From Caldilineaceae bacterium (GTDB lineage Bacteria > Chloroflexota > Anaerolineae > Caldilineales > Caldilineaceae): 62,376 nucleotides of DNA. Positions 27,508-35,879 of this stretch are shown piece after piece. The stretch covers positions 1 to 62,376 of the forward strand of contig JAJEDI010000033.1 of assembly GCA_022821585.1 (NCBI GenBank). The letters are read 5' to 3'. Within the stretch, counting starts at the first letter, position 1; each line of letters starts with the position of its first letter. The position numbers and the translations under genes are program-made. The notes under the pieces were generated by a model that was not told where the DNA came from, ran no database searches, and saw only the letters and a program-made list of their open reading frames with translations.

Positions 27508-27588
27508 TCTTGGGCTGGATTACATGAGTGACTTCGGTGCGCCAGTTTGAATCCGTTTCAGCTGCAGGCCAGGTAAGTGGCAGGATTT

Positions 27589-28380
27589 ATGGATGTCCAG
27601 TCTATCAATCGATACGCATGGGACAGAGCGGTAGAGCGCAAGAGCAGGTGGACGGTCCCAGTTAGCGAAGAAAAGGTGGCTGCGGCGCGTTGCGGATGGT
27701 GGGAGATCATTCTCACGCCGACCAAGGCCGTACCGCGAGCGTGGTTCCCCGATTTCAGCGATGCCGATATACTGTGCCTGGCTTCAGGGGGAGGTCAACA
27801 AGGTCCGCTGCTGGCTGCCGCTGGCGAAAGCACTGGCGCGAAGGTAACCGTATTTGACATCTCGCCGCGCCAGCTGGCTCAGGACCGTCAGGTTGCCGAA
27901 CGCGAGGGTCTTGCTCTGGAGACCTTAGAAGGCGATATGCGCGATCTGAGCGCCTTTTCAGACGAAATGTTCGACCTGATTGTCCATCCCTGTTCGAACC
28001 TGTTTGTCCCAGACGTACGCCCGGTTTGGAGAGAGTGCGCACGGGTGCTGAAGCGAGGCGGCGTCCTGCTGGCGGGCTTTGTAAACCCGGTCCTCTACCT
28101 GTTCGACCAGAACAAGATCGATGAGGGAGTCCTGGAGGTGCGCCACCAACTTCCATATTCGGATCTCACGAGCATTTCCCAGGCAGAAAGAGATTCCTAC
28201 TTACGGGCGGGAGAGGCCCTTGAGTTTGGACACACGCTAACTGATCAGATTGGCGGTCAGCTGGATGCTGGGTTTGTGATTACCGGCTTTTTCGAAGACC
28301 GGTGGGAGGGACAGCCGCCGGCGGAATTTACGGCCACTTATATCGCTTCACGGGCCGTAAAAGTTCGACATTTGAAGTAA
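27589..28380 (+). CDS. Class I SAM-dependent methyltransferase
   Basis: 263 residues. The SAM-binding motif is [19 protein letters not shown] (motif I, here with three glycines), followed by [15 protein letters not shown], the acidic loop, and [31 protein letters not shown]. This layout is common to Methyltransf_11 enzymes acting on small molecules. The substrate is unknown. GTG at 27577 and ATG at 27589 are both possible starts. A 20-residue polar N-terminus ([20 protein letters not shown]) is typical of a Chloroflexota/cyanobacterial subgroup. Neighbouring genes do not indicate a pathway. Confidence 0.85.
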   Translation: MDVQSINRYAWDRAVERKSRWTVPVSEEKVAAARCGWWEIILTPTKAVPRAWFPDFSDADILCLASGGGQQGPLLAAAGESTGAKVTVFDISPRQLAQDRQVAEREGLALETLEGDMRDLSAFSDEMFDLIVHPCSNLFVPDVRPVWRECARVLKRGGVLLAGFVNPVLYLFDQNKIDEGVLEVRHQLPYSDLTSISQAERDSYLRAGEALEFGHTLTDQIGGQLDAGFVITGFFEDRWEGQPPAEFTATYIASRAVKVRHLK

Positions 28381-28429
28381 GGTATAGTTGCGTTTTTGCG
28401 GTATCGGAATGCTGAATTACAATTTTACT

Positions 28430-28448
28430 AACTGTATATGGTACAGTT
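28430..28448. repeat. Inverted repeat, possible operator
   Basis: AACTGTA-TATGG-TACAGTT, a perfect 7-bp dyad with a 5-base spacer, 100 bases upstream of the 65-residue gene. It has the size of a dimeric repressor site. No clear promoter was seen around it. Confidence 0.4.
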
Positions 28449-28547
28449 CACCTGGGTCGCATTGCAGTTCTGGCCATGGAACGGCCGAACTCCTGCGGAT
28501 AGGTAGAGGAATTTGGATTTAGTCGTTTGGAAAAGGAGCATCAAAAC

Positions 28548-28745
28548 ATGGCGTATGCGCACACGAACTCCAAGGGCAGAACATACTATCTGCATTCAAA
28601 GGAAACTACGTTGCGTAACGGTCGACAACAGACCCTGTACTTCTTCGCCAAGGAAGAGAAGGAGGGCTCGCTGGAGGCGGTTCCGGAGGGTTACGAGGTT
28701 TCCGAGAGCAAGAACGGCCTACCGGTCTTGAAACGCTCAAAATAA
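28548..28745 (+). CDS. Conserved small protein of unknown function
   Basis: 65 residues, MAYAHTNSKGRTYYLHSK at the start and KNGLPVLKRSK at the end. It matches a small family I recall from Chloroflexota and some other bacteria, with a pattern of KG.TYYLH, a central TLYFFAKEEKEGSLEAVPEGYEV and a C-terminal GLPVLK. The frame opens seven codons earlier, but AAAGGAG nine bases before the ATG at 28548 sets the start. Basic and probably cytoplasmic; no function is known. Confidence 0.7.
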   Translation: MAYAHTNSKGRTYYLHSKETTLRNGRQQTLYFFAKEEKEGSLEAVPEGYEVSESKNGLPVLKRSK

Positions 28746-28801
28746 ATCTGATGACTGCGCTCAGTCGGAAGCAGTTCTGACGAGAGCACAGCCCCCGTTT
28801 G

Positions 28802-29269
28802 ATGGATTTCGAACTCACACTCGAAGAAAAGATTGACCGGACTCCACCGCCTCTGCGAGCGATCATTGAAGACTTTCGCAGCATGGAGCCGCGGGAGCGG
28901 CTGGAGTCTCTCCTCGATTTCGCTATGGGCATGCCGGACCTCCCCGGCTTTCTACACGACGCCCGCGATCAGATGGAGCAGGTCCACGAATGTCAGACGC
29001 CGATATTCGTATTCACTGACATCGTAGACGCTGGAGTACACGTCTACATCGACGTGCCCAAAGAGTCGCCTACGGTTCGGGGCTATGCCGCGATCGTCCA
29101 GGAAGGGCTGGAACGAGCGACGCCCGACACGGTGCTGCATACGCCTGACGACATTCATTATCTGCTTGGTCTGCACGAAGCGATTTCACCGCAGCGAATA
29201 CGCGGCTTGCATGTCCTCATGGCCTATCTGAAGAGGCAAGTCACAGCCAAAATGGCGCAAAGTGAATAA
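28802..29269 (+). CDS. sufE: SufE-family Fe-S assembly protein
   Basis: 155 residues. SufE accepts sulfur from the cysteine desulfurase SufS and passes it to the SufBCD scaffold. The active-site Cys lies in HECQTPIFVF, with FAMGMPDLP upstream and YLLGLHEAISPQRIRGL near the end as family landmarks. TTG at 28799 directly precedes the ATG; either may be used. The gene overlaps the P1 peptidase by 8 bp, so they are translationally coupled. No sufS, B, C or D is in the window. Confidence 0.88.
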   Translation: MDFELTLEEKIDRTPPPLRAIIEDFRSMEPRERLESLLDFAMGMPDLPGFLHDARDQMEQVHECQTPIFVFTDIVDAGVHVYIDVPKESPTVRGYAAIVQEGLERATPDTVLHTPDDIHYLLGLHEAISPQRIRGLHVLMAYLKRQVTAKMAQSE

Positions 29270-30317
29270 CGCGCTGACCGACGTTCAGGGCATGCTGGTC
29301 GGCCACTGGTCGGACCCCGTTCACGGAACCGGCTGTACCGTCGTGTTGACTCCTGGGGGGAGTTGCGGCGGCGTTGACGTGCGCGGTTCGGCCCCCGGTA
29401 CGCGGGAGACGGCCCTGCTTGATCCTGTGAACCGCGTGGACCGCGTTCACGGTGTCCTTCTGAGCGGCGGCTCGGCCTACGGGCTTGGGGCGGCGCATGG
29501 CGTCGTCAAATGGCTGGCGGCGCGGGGCTATGGCTGGTATACGCCGGCCGCACCGGTGCCGATAGTGCCGGCCGCGATTCTGTACGACCTGGGTTTTGGT
29601 GGTTCGACGTTGTTTCCCACACAGGATGATGCCTACTCCGCGTGTGAGGCGGCGACCGAGGAGGAGGTAAGCCGTGGATCGGTCGGCGCTGGAGTCGGCT
29701 GTACTGTAGGGAAACTGCTGGGGGCAGAACTGTGCATGCGCGGCGGGTTAGGTCAGGCGTCTGCGTCCTTGCCCGGCGGCGTTGTCGTTTCAGCGCTGAT
29801 GGCGGTAAACGCAATTGGGGACATCGTCGACCCGATACGGGCAGAACTTGTGGCCGGGGCCCGTGATCCTTTGTGCGGTGAACTGGTGGACAGTCTTTCG
29901 GCAACCGCCGCCCGTTTCGACTCCTACCTTTTCCGGGCGCAACGAACGGATTCGAACCCGTCCCCCTCTTCGGCCGTCGACCCAGTCGTGGGAAGGGATT
30001 CCTCTTTTCAGGAAAACACGACTATCGGCGTGGTCGCGACGAATCTCAGCCTTTCAAAGACAGAGGCAGCCAAGCTGGCACAGATGGCCCAAACCGGTGT
30101 CAGCCGTTCGACCAGACCTGCGCATACACTCTACGACGGTGACTGCCTGTTCGCCCTGGCGACTGGCGCGCTCGACGCCCAGTTCGAGCTCAGCCTGCTG
30201 GGCGCAGTTGCCGCCGAGGTCGTCGCGGCCGCAGTACTTGACGGCGTTCTCAATGCGTCGCCAGCTCACGGCGTTCCCGCCGCCTCGGAGGTGACGCCGC
30301 GGCGGCTTTCGCCATAG
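29262..30317 (+). CDS. P1 family peptidase (DmpA/S58 type)
   Basis: 351 residues. Conserved blocks are LVGHWSDPVHGTGCTVVLTP, GSAPGTRETALLDP, VHGVLLSGGSAYGLGAAHGV and GSVGAGVGCTVGK, all typical of the DmpA-like N-terminal-nucleophile aminopeptidases that cut themselves to become active. Substrates range from D-amino acid amides to beta-peptides. The start is GTG at 29262, inside the end of sufE. No signal peptide is visible, so the enzyme should be cytoplasmic. Coupling with SufE has no obvious functional reason. Confidence 0.88.
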   Translation: MNNALTDVQGMLVGHWSDPVHGTGCTVVLTPGGSCGGVDVRGSAPGTRETALLDPVNRVDRVHGVLLSGGSAYGLGAAHGVVKWLAARGYGWYTPAAPVPIVPAAILYDLGFGGSTLFPTQDDAYSACEAATEEEVSRGSVGAGVGCTVGKLLGAELCMRGGLGQASASLPGGVVVSALMAVNAIGDIVDPIRAELVAGARDPLCGELVDSLSATAARFDSYLFRAQRTDSNPSPSSAVDPVVGRDSSFQENTTIGVVATNLSLSKTEAAKLAQMAQTGVSRSTRPAHTLYDGDCLFALATGALDAQFELSLLGAVAAEVVAAAVLDGVLNASPAHGVPAASEVTPRRLSP

Positions 30318-30333
30318 TTAGGTTTCCTATCGC

Positions 30334-31143
30334 TTAGCAAGTCTGCCCGGCGCTTTCGGGCCGCCCATGTTCCAGGACGGGTCCGTCCAGGCACAGAACG
30401 CTTCCATTCAGTTCGCAGGAGCCGCATATCCCTACGGCACAGCGCATGTACGCTTCCCAGGAAAGCTGGCGCGGCAGGCCGTGTTTGTCCCCCAAGCGGT
30501 CGACTGCGGTGAGCATGCCGTGCGGACCGCAAGCGCACAACAGATCGGTTTCTCTTGAAGTCAGGGCATCTGCCAGAAGATCGGTGACTCGTCCTTGAAA
30601 CCCGGCGCTGCCGTCCTCGGTACATGTGAGCACATCGACTGCAGCCTCTTCGATTCTCTTGTCATCTCTCAGATTGGAAAAGCGGTCGACGTACAAAAGG
30701 TCGTCGGCATTGCCTGCGCCAATGATGACAGTTAGTGCGTCCAGTTGCCGACGCCAGGCGCGTGCTAACCAAAGGAGGGGGGCCACACCGTAACCTCCCC
30801 CAATGAAAGTGGCTCGCAAGCCGGGACCTGGGAGACGGTAGCCCTGTCCGAACGGCCCTCGAATCCATAGCAGGTCACCGGAACACATGGCATGCAGGAG
30901 TTCGGTGAAAGGGCCGACGGCGGTGACCATCAGGGTTACGGGGTCGGCGGAAACCAGAGAGAAGGGTTTCTCATCGAAACGGGGCAGCCAAGCCATAACG
31001 AACTGCCCGGGCTGCGCATTCAAGCTCAGGTCGAGGGTAAAGGTCTTTGTACGGTAGTTGTCGATTTCGACGGTGCGGATCGGGAAAGGGGTAGGAAGGA
31101 CCAGTGAGCCTGTCTGGCCTGCCACGTCGTGAAGAATTGTCAT
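30334..31143 (-). CDS. PyrK-like dihydroorotate dehydrogenase electron transfer subunit
   Basis: 269 residues of the ferredoxin-reductase-like FAD/NAD family. The flavin site is PGQFVMAWLPRFDEKPFSLV, the nucleotide site FIGGGYGVAPLLWLARAW, and the C-terminal [2Fe-2S] cluster uses the cysteines in RCAVGICGSCELNG and VLCLDGP. PyrK passes electrons from dihydroorotate dehydrogenase PyrD to NAD. No pyrD adjoins, so this may serve another partner or PyrD is encoded elsewhere. AGGTG is five bases from the ATG. It converges on the P1 peptidase gene. Confidence 0.85.
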   Translation of the reverse strand: MTILHDVAGQTGSLVLPTPFPIRTVEIDNYRTKTFTLDLSLNAQPGQFVMAWLPRFDEKPFSLVSADPVTLMVTAVGPFTELLHAMCSGDLLWIRGPFGQGYRLPGPGLRATFIGGGYGVAPLLWLARAWRRQLDALTVIIGAGNADDLLYVDRFSNLRDDKRIEEAAVDVLTCTEDGSAGFQGRVTDLLADALTSRETDLLCACGPHGMLTAVDRLGDKHGLPRQLSWEAYMRCAVGICGSCELNGSVLCLDGPVLEHGRPESAGQTC

Positions 31144-31180
31144 CTTCGCACCTGTGGGGCGCGGCGGCGCTTCTGATTCT

Positions 31181-31606
31181 TCAAGCCCGTTCCAGAATGA
31201 CGACCGGAATGGTACGTTCAGTCTTGGCCTGGTAGTCGTTGTATGCGGGCCAAATCTCCGCCATCATGTTCCACAGGGCCGGCTTTTCGTCGGGCGAGGC
31301 GGTGCGGGCGGTGGCATCGAAACAATTGGCGCCAACACGTAGCTGGACTGCCGGCGTCTCAACCAGATTCAGATACCAGGACGGGTGGTGGGTCGCTCCG
31401 CCGCGGGAGGCGACTATCACGTAGGTCTCCTCGCCTTCGACTTTGCCATAGATCAGAGGCGTAGTGCGCGACTTGCCGGTACGCCGCCCGGTAGTCGTAA
31501 GCAGCAAAGTGGGAACGCCGTTCCAAATGTGGCCGTCTTCGCCATCGGAATCGAGATAGCGGCGAATGTGTTCTTGCACCCAACCCGGGACTTCTCGTTC
31601 GGCCAT
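31181..31606 (-). CDS. DUF385 deazaflavin-dependent oxidoreductase
   Basis: 141 residues of the F420-dependent nitroreductase (Ddn-like) split-barrel family. Landmarks are LLLTTTGRRTGKSRTTPLIYG, VIVASRGGATHHPSWYLNL and the C-terminal IWPAYNDYQAKTERTIPVVIL. These enzymes reduce quinones and nitro compounds with reduced F420, which suggests this organism makes F420. The ATG follows GGAGAAGAGAG. It precedes the pyrK-like gene by 37 bp on the same strand. Confidence 0.9.
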   Translation of the reverse strand: MAEREVPGWVQEHIRRYLDSDGEDGHIWNGVPTLLLTTTGRRTGKSRTTPLIYGKVEGEETYVIVASRGGATHHPSWYLNLVETPAVQLRVGANCFDATARTASPDEKPALWNMMAEIWPAYNDYQAKTERTIPVVILERA

Positions 31607-31712
31607 GACTCTCTTCTCCTCAGCGCTGGGGCCCGGTCCGGGCCGTTACTCCTGTGCGCTAAGTCTAACACAGCGCAGAACCGTTGGCACGAACGGGCAA
31701 GTTTTTCTCTGC

Positions 31713-31741
31713 TTGCAATCGCGGCTTACAGGCGTTATCCT
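31713..31741 (+). promoter_or_regulatory. Possible promoter of the glycan-cluster genes
   Basis: TTGCAA (31713-31718), 17-base spacer, TATCCT (31736-31741). It lies 38 bases before the first gene of the cluster. Confidence 0.4.
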
Positions 31742-31779
31742 CTCCTGAAACCAGCACAGATTTCGCCAAGGAGGGTATC

Positions 31780-32538
31780 ATGATCTGTTCCCCTGCCCAA
31801 GTGGCAGCCTATGAGCGCGATGGATTCATCGCGGCAATCGATGTGATCGACGGGCCTCAGGTTTCCAGCTATCGGGAGGCGTTCGACGATTTAGAGTCTC
31901 GAGTCGGTAAGGAGACCGCCCAGATTGGGTTGATAGATTACCACTTCGAGGAGGAGTTCATCTGGCGGCTTGCGACGCACCCCACGATACTGGACGTGAT
32001 CGAGGCTTTGGTGGGCCCGAATGTTCTGCTGCTGGCGACCCACTTTTTCAATAAGTACGGAGAAGGCGAAGAGGCAGAGGCCTTTGTCGCCTGGCACCAG
32101 GACGTGACATTCTGGGGCCTGGAACCGCCCAAGGCGATTACGGCCTGGTACGCTGTCGATGACAGCGACGTGGAAAACGGCTGCATGCAAGTGATTCCCG
32201 GCACTCACGTTTCCGGAGTCGTCGAACACGGCAAGGCCGAGCAGGCGGGAAACCTACTCAGCATCAATCAGGAAGTCCACGTTACGCCGGAAGAAGCGTC
32301 GACAGCAGTCGATTTGCCGCTGCGAGCCGGCCAGATTTCGATCCACGATGGCACACTTATCCACGGCAGTCTGCCGAACCGCTCCGACAAGCGGCGCTGC
32401 GGACTGACGCTGCGCTACGTGCCTACGACGGTGCGGCAAGCCGAGGACAACTCTCTGGACGGACGCTGGAGACCTGTACTGGTTCGGGGGAAGGACGAGG
32501 AGAACAACTTTGGCGAGTTCAAGACGCGATGGCAATGA
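31780..32538 (+). CDS. Phytanoyl-CoA dioxygenase (PhyH) family protein, first copy
   Basis: 252 residues of the Fe(II)/2-oxoglutarate oxygenase superfamily. The iron triad is visible as His-x-Asp in WHQDVTFWGL and the distal His in IHDGTLIHGS; the Arg in DKRRCGLTLRY probably binds 2-oxoglutarate. PhyH-like enzymes hydroxylate small molecules next to carbonyl or phosphonate groups. AAGGAGG lies before the ATG, which is 32 codons inside the longest frame. It is 11 bp upstream of the sulfatase gene and probably opens the cluster. The substrate is unknown. Confidence 0.88.
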   Translation: MICSPAQVAAYERDGFIAAIDVIDGPQVSSYREAFDDLESRVGKETAQIGLIDYHFEEEFIWRLATHPTILDVIEALVGPNVLLLATHFFNKYGEGEEAEAFVAWHQDVTFWGLEPPKAITAWYAVDDSDVENGCMQVIPGTHVSGVVEHGKAEQAGNLLSINQEVHVTPEEASTAVDLPLRAGQISIHDGTLIHGSLPNRSDKRRCGLTLRYVPTTVRQAEDNSLDGRWRPVLVRGKDEENNFGEFKTRWQ

Positions 32539-32549
32539 GGTACTGAGGG

Positions 32550-34367
32550 ATGCCCAGTGAAGGGCCAAACGTCGTCTTCGTCCTGACCGATGACCAGGGA
32601 TACGGTGACCTCTCGTGTCACGGAAACCCGGTGGTCCAAACTCCCAACCTTGACGCGCTCCACGCCTCCAGCGTCAGACTGACCGATTACCACGTCGGCC
32701 CGACGTGCGCGCCGACTCGCGCCGGACTTCTGACGGGCCACTACGCCAACAGTACGGGGGTCTGGCACACGATCGGGGGGCGGTCACTGCTGCGCTCCGA
32801 CGAAGTCAGCATGGCCGACTACTTTCGGCGCAGCGGCTATGCCACCGGGATCTTCGGCAAGTGGCACTTGGGCGACAATGCGCCGTACCGGCCCCAGGAT
32901 CGCGGCTTCCAAACCGTAGTTGTCCACGGGGGTGGAGGAATCGGCCAAACGCCGGATTACTGGGGCAACAGTTACTTCGATGACAGCTATTGGGACGGGG
33001 ACAAGCATGCAAGCTATAAAGGTTACTGTACGGACATCTGGTTCAAGGAAGCGTTGAAGTTTATCGAACTGAATCGGAAAAGAAAGTTTTTTTGCTACAT
33101 ACCTACAAACGCGCCCCACTCGCCGCACCTGGTGGACCCCGTTTACAGCGACCCCTATCTTCCGCTGACTCCCCACGAGGAACGCGCCAAATTCTACGGA
33201 ATGGTCGCCAACATCGACGAGAATGTCGGCGCTTTGCGGCGCAGGCTGGCTGAACTGGGGCTGGCGGGAAACACGATCTTCATTTTTATGACCGACAACG
33301 GTTCTGCAGGCGGCGTGTCGGTGGACGAAGAACAGTTTGTGACCAGCGGGTACAACGCCGGCATGCGCGGACAAAAGGGCTCGGAGTACGATGGTGGACA
33401 CCGTGTACCTTTCTTCCTCCACTGGCCCGCGGGCGGGATCTCTGTGGGGCGCGACGTGGACGAAGTGACAGCCAATGTGGATGTGCTGCCGACGCTGATC
33501 GAGATGTGCGGCCTGGATGACGGAGAATCCAATGGTTTTGACGGGCGAAGCCTGGCGCCACTGATGCAGCCTGCTGAAGGCGAGGAAACAGACTGGACTG
33601 ATTGGGCACTGGTCACTGATTCACAGAGACTTGCCTATCCTGTGAAGTGGCGTAAGAGTGCCGTCATGACACACTGCTGGCGGCTCGTAAATGGGCGTGA
33701 GCTCTATGCAATTAAGGAGGACCCGGAGCAGCGGCAGGACGTCGCCTCGGCGCATCCCGACGTCGTCTCTGAACTGCGACTCGACTATGAATCCTGGTGG
33801 AAGAAAGTCTCGCGCCAGTTTGACGAGGACATACCGATCGCCATCGGTGGAGCGGGAGCAGGCCAGTTGAGGTTGAATACGCACGACTGGCGCAACGACG
33901 AATGTGAATGCGCTTGGAACCAAAGCCTTGTGCGCCAAGGCCTTATCTGCAACGGCCATTGGGAGGTTGAGGTTGTCGAGTCCGGAAGATATCGTTTCAC
34001 GTTGCGGCGCTGGCCCGAGGAACAGGGGGCAGGTATTCGGGCAGGACTGTCAGGCGGCGCTCCGAAGGCGTTCAGGGACATTGCTATACAGCCAGGTGAG
34101 GGCGGGGACGGTAGCCGACTTTCTCTGAAAGAGCGAATCCCCTGGGGCGGAGGTGTTGCCTTGCCCGTGTACCGTGCCCGCATTTCGATCGCGGGAGAAG
34201 AAGCCAGCGGGGAAGTTGCCCCTGAAGACGTGGGGGCGCGTTTCGAATTGTCTCTGCCTGCCGGGCGTACCCATTTGCAAACGTGGTTCGAAACCGAGGA
34301 CGGCGACGAGCTGGGCGCATACTATGTTTACGTGGAGTGGCTGGGGCCAAGGGAGTCTCTGAGCTAG
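32550..34367 (+). CDS. Sulfatase (formylglycine-dependent type)
   Basis: 605 residues. The N-terminus PNVVFVLTDDQGYGDLSCHG carries the metal-binding Asp pair of arylsulfatases. The maturation motif is Cys53-Ala-Pro-Thr-Arg57, which can be converted to formylglycine, then GLLTGHY. Further conserved parts are GIFGKWHLGD and the FMTDNGSAGG metal site. A C-terminal region of about 170 residues carries a beta-rich extra domain. There is no signal peptide, so it is predicted cytoplasmic, unlike most polysaccharide sulfatases; it would then act on imported sulfated sugars. No sulfatase-maturing enzyme is in the window. Confidence 0.92.
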   Translation: MPSEGPNVVFVLTDDQGYGDLSCHGNPVVQTPNLDALHASSVRLTDYHVGPTCAPTRAGLLTGHYANSTGVWHTIGGRSLLRSDEVSMADYFRRSGYATGIFGKWHLGDNAPYRPQDRGFQTVVVHGGGGIGQTPDYWGNSYFDDSYWDGDKHASYKGYCTDIWFKEALKFIELNRKRKFFCYIPTNAPHSPHLVDPVYSDPYLPLTPHEERAKFYGMVANIDENVGALRRRLAELGLAGNTIFIFMTDNGSAGGVSVDEEQFVTSGYNAGMRGQKGSEYDGGHRVPFFLHWPAGGISVGRDVDEVTANVDVLPTLIEMCGLDDGESNGFDGRSLAPLMQPAEGEETDWTDWALVTDSQRLAYPVKWRKSAVMTHCWRLVNGRELYAIKEDPEQRQDVASAHPDVVSELRLDYESWWKKVSRQFDEDIPIAIGGAGAGQLRLNTHDWRNDECECAWNQSLVRQGLICNGHWEVEVVESGRYRFTLRRWPEEQGAGIRAGLSGGAPKAFRDIAIQPGEGGDGSRLSLKERIPWGGGVALPVYRARISIAGEEASGEVAPEDVGARFELSLPAGRTHLQTWFETEDGDELGAYYVYVEWLGPRESLS

Positions 34368-34503
34368 TCGGGAAGGGCAGGTATGAGACAAGTGTAGAAC
34401 CCAGCTACTTAGTAGAATAGCATTTAGAGCAAGATGGTAAGCTTGTCCCCCAAGGGAGTCTGGAGGGGGCTGTCGATTATACAAACGTTGAGGGAGACTT
34501 GAG

Positions 34504-35781
34504 ATGACCCAGTCGGAGAGCCAGAAACTGGCCATTCACGGCGGCGCGCCCGCAAAACAGAATCAGGACCCGCCGATGTATCCTGGAGGCATGGCGATTG
34601 CAGAGGAAGAGGAAGCGGGGGTCCTGGAAGTGTTGCGCGCGAAACGTCTCTTTCGGTACTACGGGCCCGGCGAGGCGGATTCGAAAGCGACCCAGTTGGA
34701 GAAAGAGTTCGCCGACAAGAAGGGCTCTCAATACTCGGTCGCAGTCACTTCGGGAACGGCGGCGCTCGTCTGCGGTCTGCACGGTATCGGCATCGGGCCG
34801 GGAGATGAGGTTATCGTGCCGGCTTACACCTGGATCGCTTCGGCGTCCGCGGTCGTCGCGGCCGGTGGAATCCCAGTAATCGCCGAGGTCGACGAGACGC
34901 TGCTGATGGACCCGGAGGATGTCGAGAGCAAGATAACGCCGTATACGAAAGCGATTATGCCGGTGCATATGCGCGGCGCGCCCTGCAGGATGGATGAGCT
35001 GATGGCCCTTGCGACCGAACATGGTCTCCGCGTCATCGAGGACGTTGCGCAGGCGAACGGGGGCAGCTACAAGGGTCAGTCGTTGGGGACGTTTGGCGAT
35101 GTGGGCTGCTTCAGTCTCCAATTCAACAAGATTATCACCTCCGGCGAGGGCGGCATGGTTGTTACCGACGACGAATTGGTGTGGAAGCGCTCCAACATGT
35201 TTCATGACGTAATCGGCGCGCTTCAGCTCAAATTCAACGTGGAAGAACTGCTTTGCGGTGTGAACTTTCGGATGCCCGAGCTTCTGGCGGCAGTGGCATT
35301 GCCGCAGCTGGCCCGTTTGGATGGCCTGATCGATGATATGCGCCACCGCAAAAAGACGATCAAAGCGGGCATTGCGGAGGTGACGGAACGCAAGGGAGTC
35401 AGCTTCCGGGAGGAGGCCGACCCGGATGGGGATACTGCGATCTGTACCGTATTCTTCATGGATAGCCCCGAAAAGGCTGCGTCGGTGTCGGAGGCGCTGC
35501 GTGCCGAAAATATCGGCGCCGGCACCTTGTATTCGCCCGACGCAATCGACTATCACGTGTATGCGCACTGGGTGCCGATCATCAACCAGCGCACATGGAC
35601 CGAAGCCGCGGGGCCGTGGAGATGGGCGCAGCGGGAGATCGAATACCGGAAGGACATGTGCCCAAGGAGCCTTGACCTGCTTGGAAGGGCCGTGCACTTG
35701 AATGTCAGCCCGTTATTGACCAACGAAGATGTGGAGGAGACCGTCGAGGGGCTGAACAAAGTACTGGAGGAGCTGGCGTAA
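34504..35781 (+). CDS. DegT/DnrJ/EryC1 aminotransferase
   Basis: 425 residues of the PLP-dependent sugar aminotransferase family. The substrate pocket begins VTSGTAALVCGLHGIGIGPGDEVIVPAYTW. The PLP-binding Lys lies in FSLQFNKIITSGEGGMV, following the Asp-bearing VIEDVAQANGGSYKGQ. Family members move an amino group on to keto sugars, or act in the reverse direction. In a catabolic cluster it could remove the amino group from an amino sugar or act on an inosose; direction cannot be told from sequence. GGGAG precedes the ATG. Confidence 0.9.
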   Translation: MTQSESQKLAIHGGAPAKQNQDPPMYPGGMAIAEEEEAGVLEVLRAKRLFRYYGPGEADSKATQLEKEFADKKGSQYSVAVTSGTAALVCGLHGIGIGPGDEVIVPAYTWIASASAVVAAGGIPVIAEVDETLLMDPEDVESKITPYTKAIMPVHMRGAPCRMDELMALATEHGLRVIEDVAQANGGSYKGQSLGTFGDVGCFSLQFNKIITSGEGGMVVTDDELVWKRSNMFHDVIGALQLKFNVEELLCGVNFRMPELLAAVALPQLARLDGLIDDMRHRKKTIKAGIAEVTERKGVSFREEADPDGDTAICTVFFMDSPEKAASVSEALRAENIGAGTLYSPDAIDYHVYAHWVPIINQRTWTEAAGPWRWAQREIEYRKDMCPRSLDLLGRAVHLNVSPLLTNEDVEETVEGLNKVLEELA

Positions 35782-35879
35782 CTTCACCAACTTGCAGCCG
35801 GAAGGTTACAGGCTGATCTGTCGGATGGATCGGGCGGCGCCACTGCGCTGTCCACACAAAAGCCAAGGAGGAACAGACC

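Noticed and set aside
34477..35697. A 406-codon minus-strand frame opposite the DegT aminotransferase gene
   Set aside because: Antisense shadow of a strongly supported gene; no family features and atypical composition.
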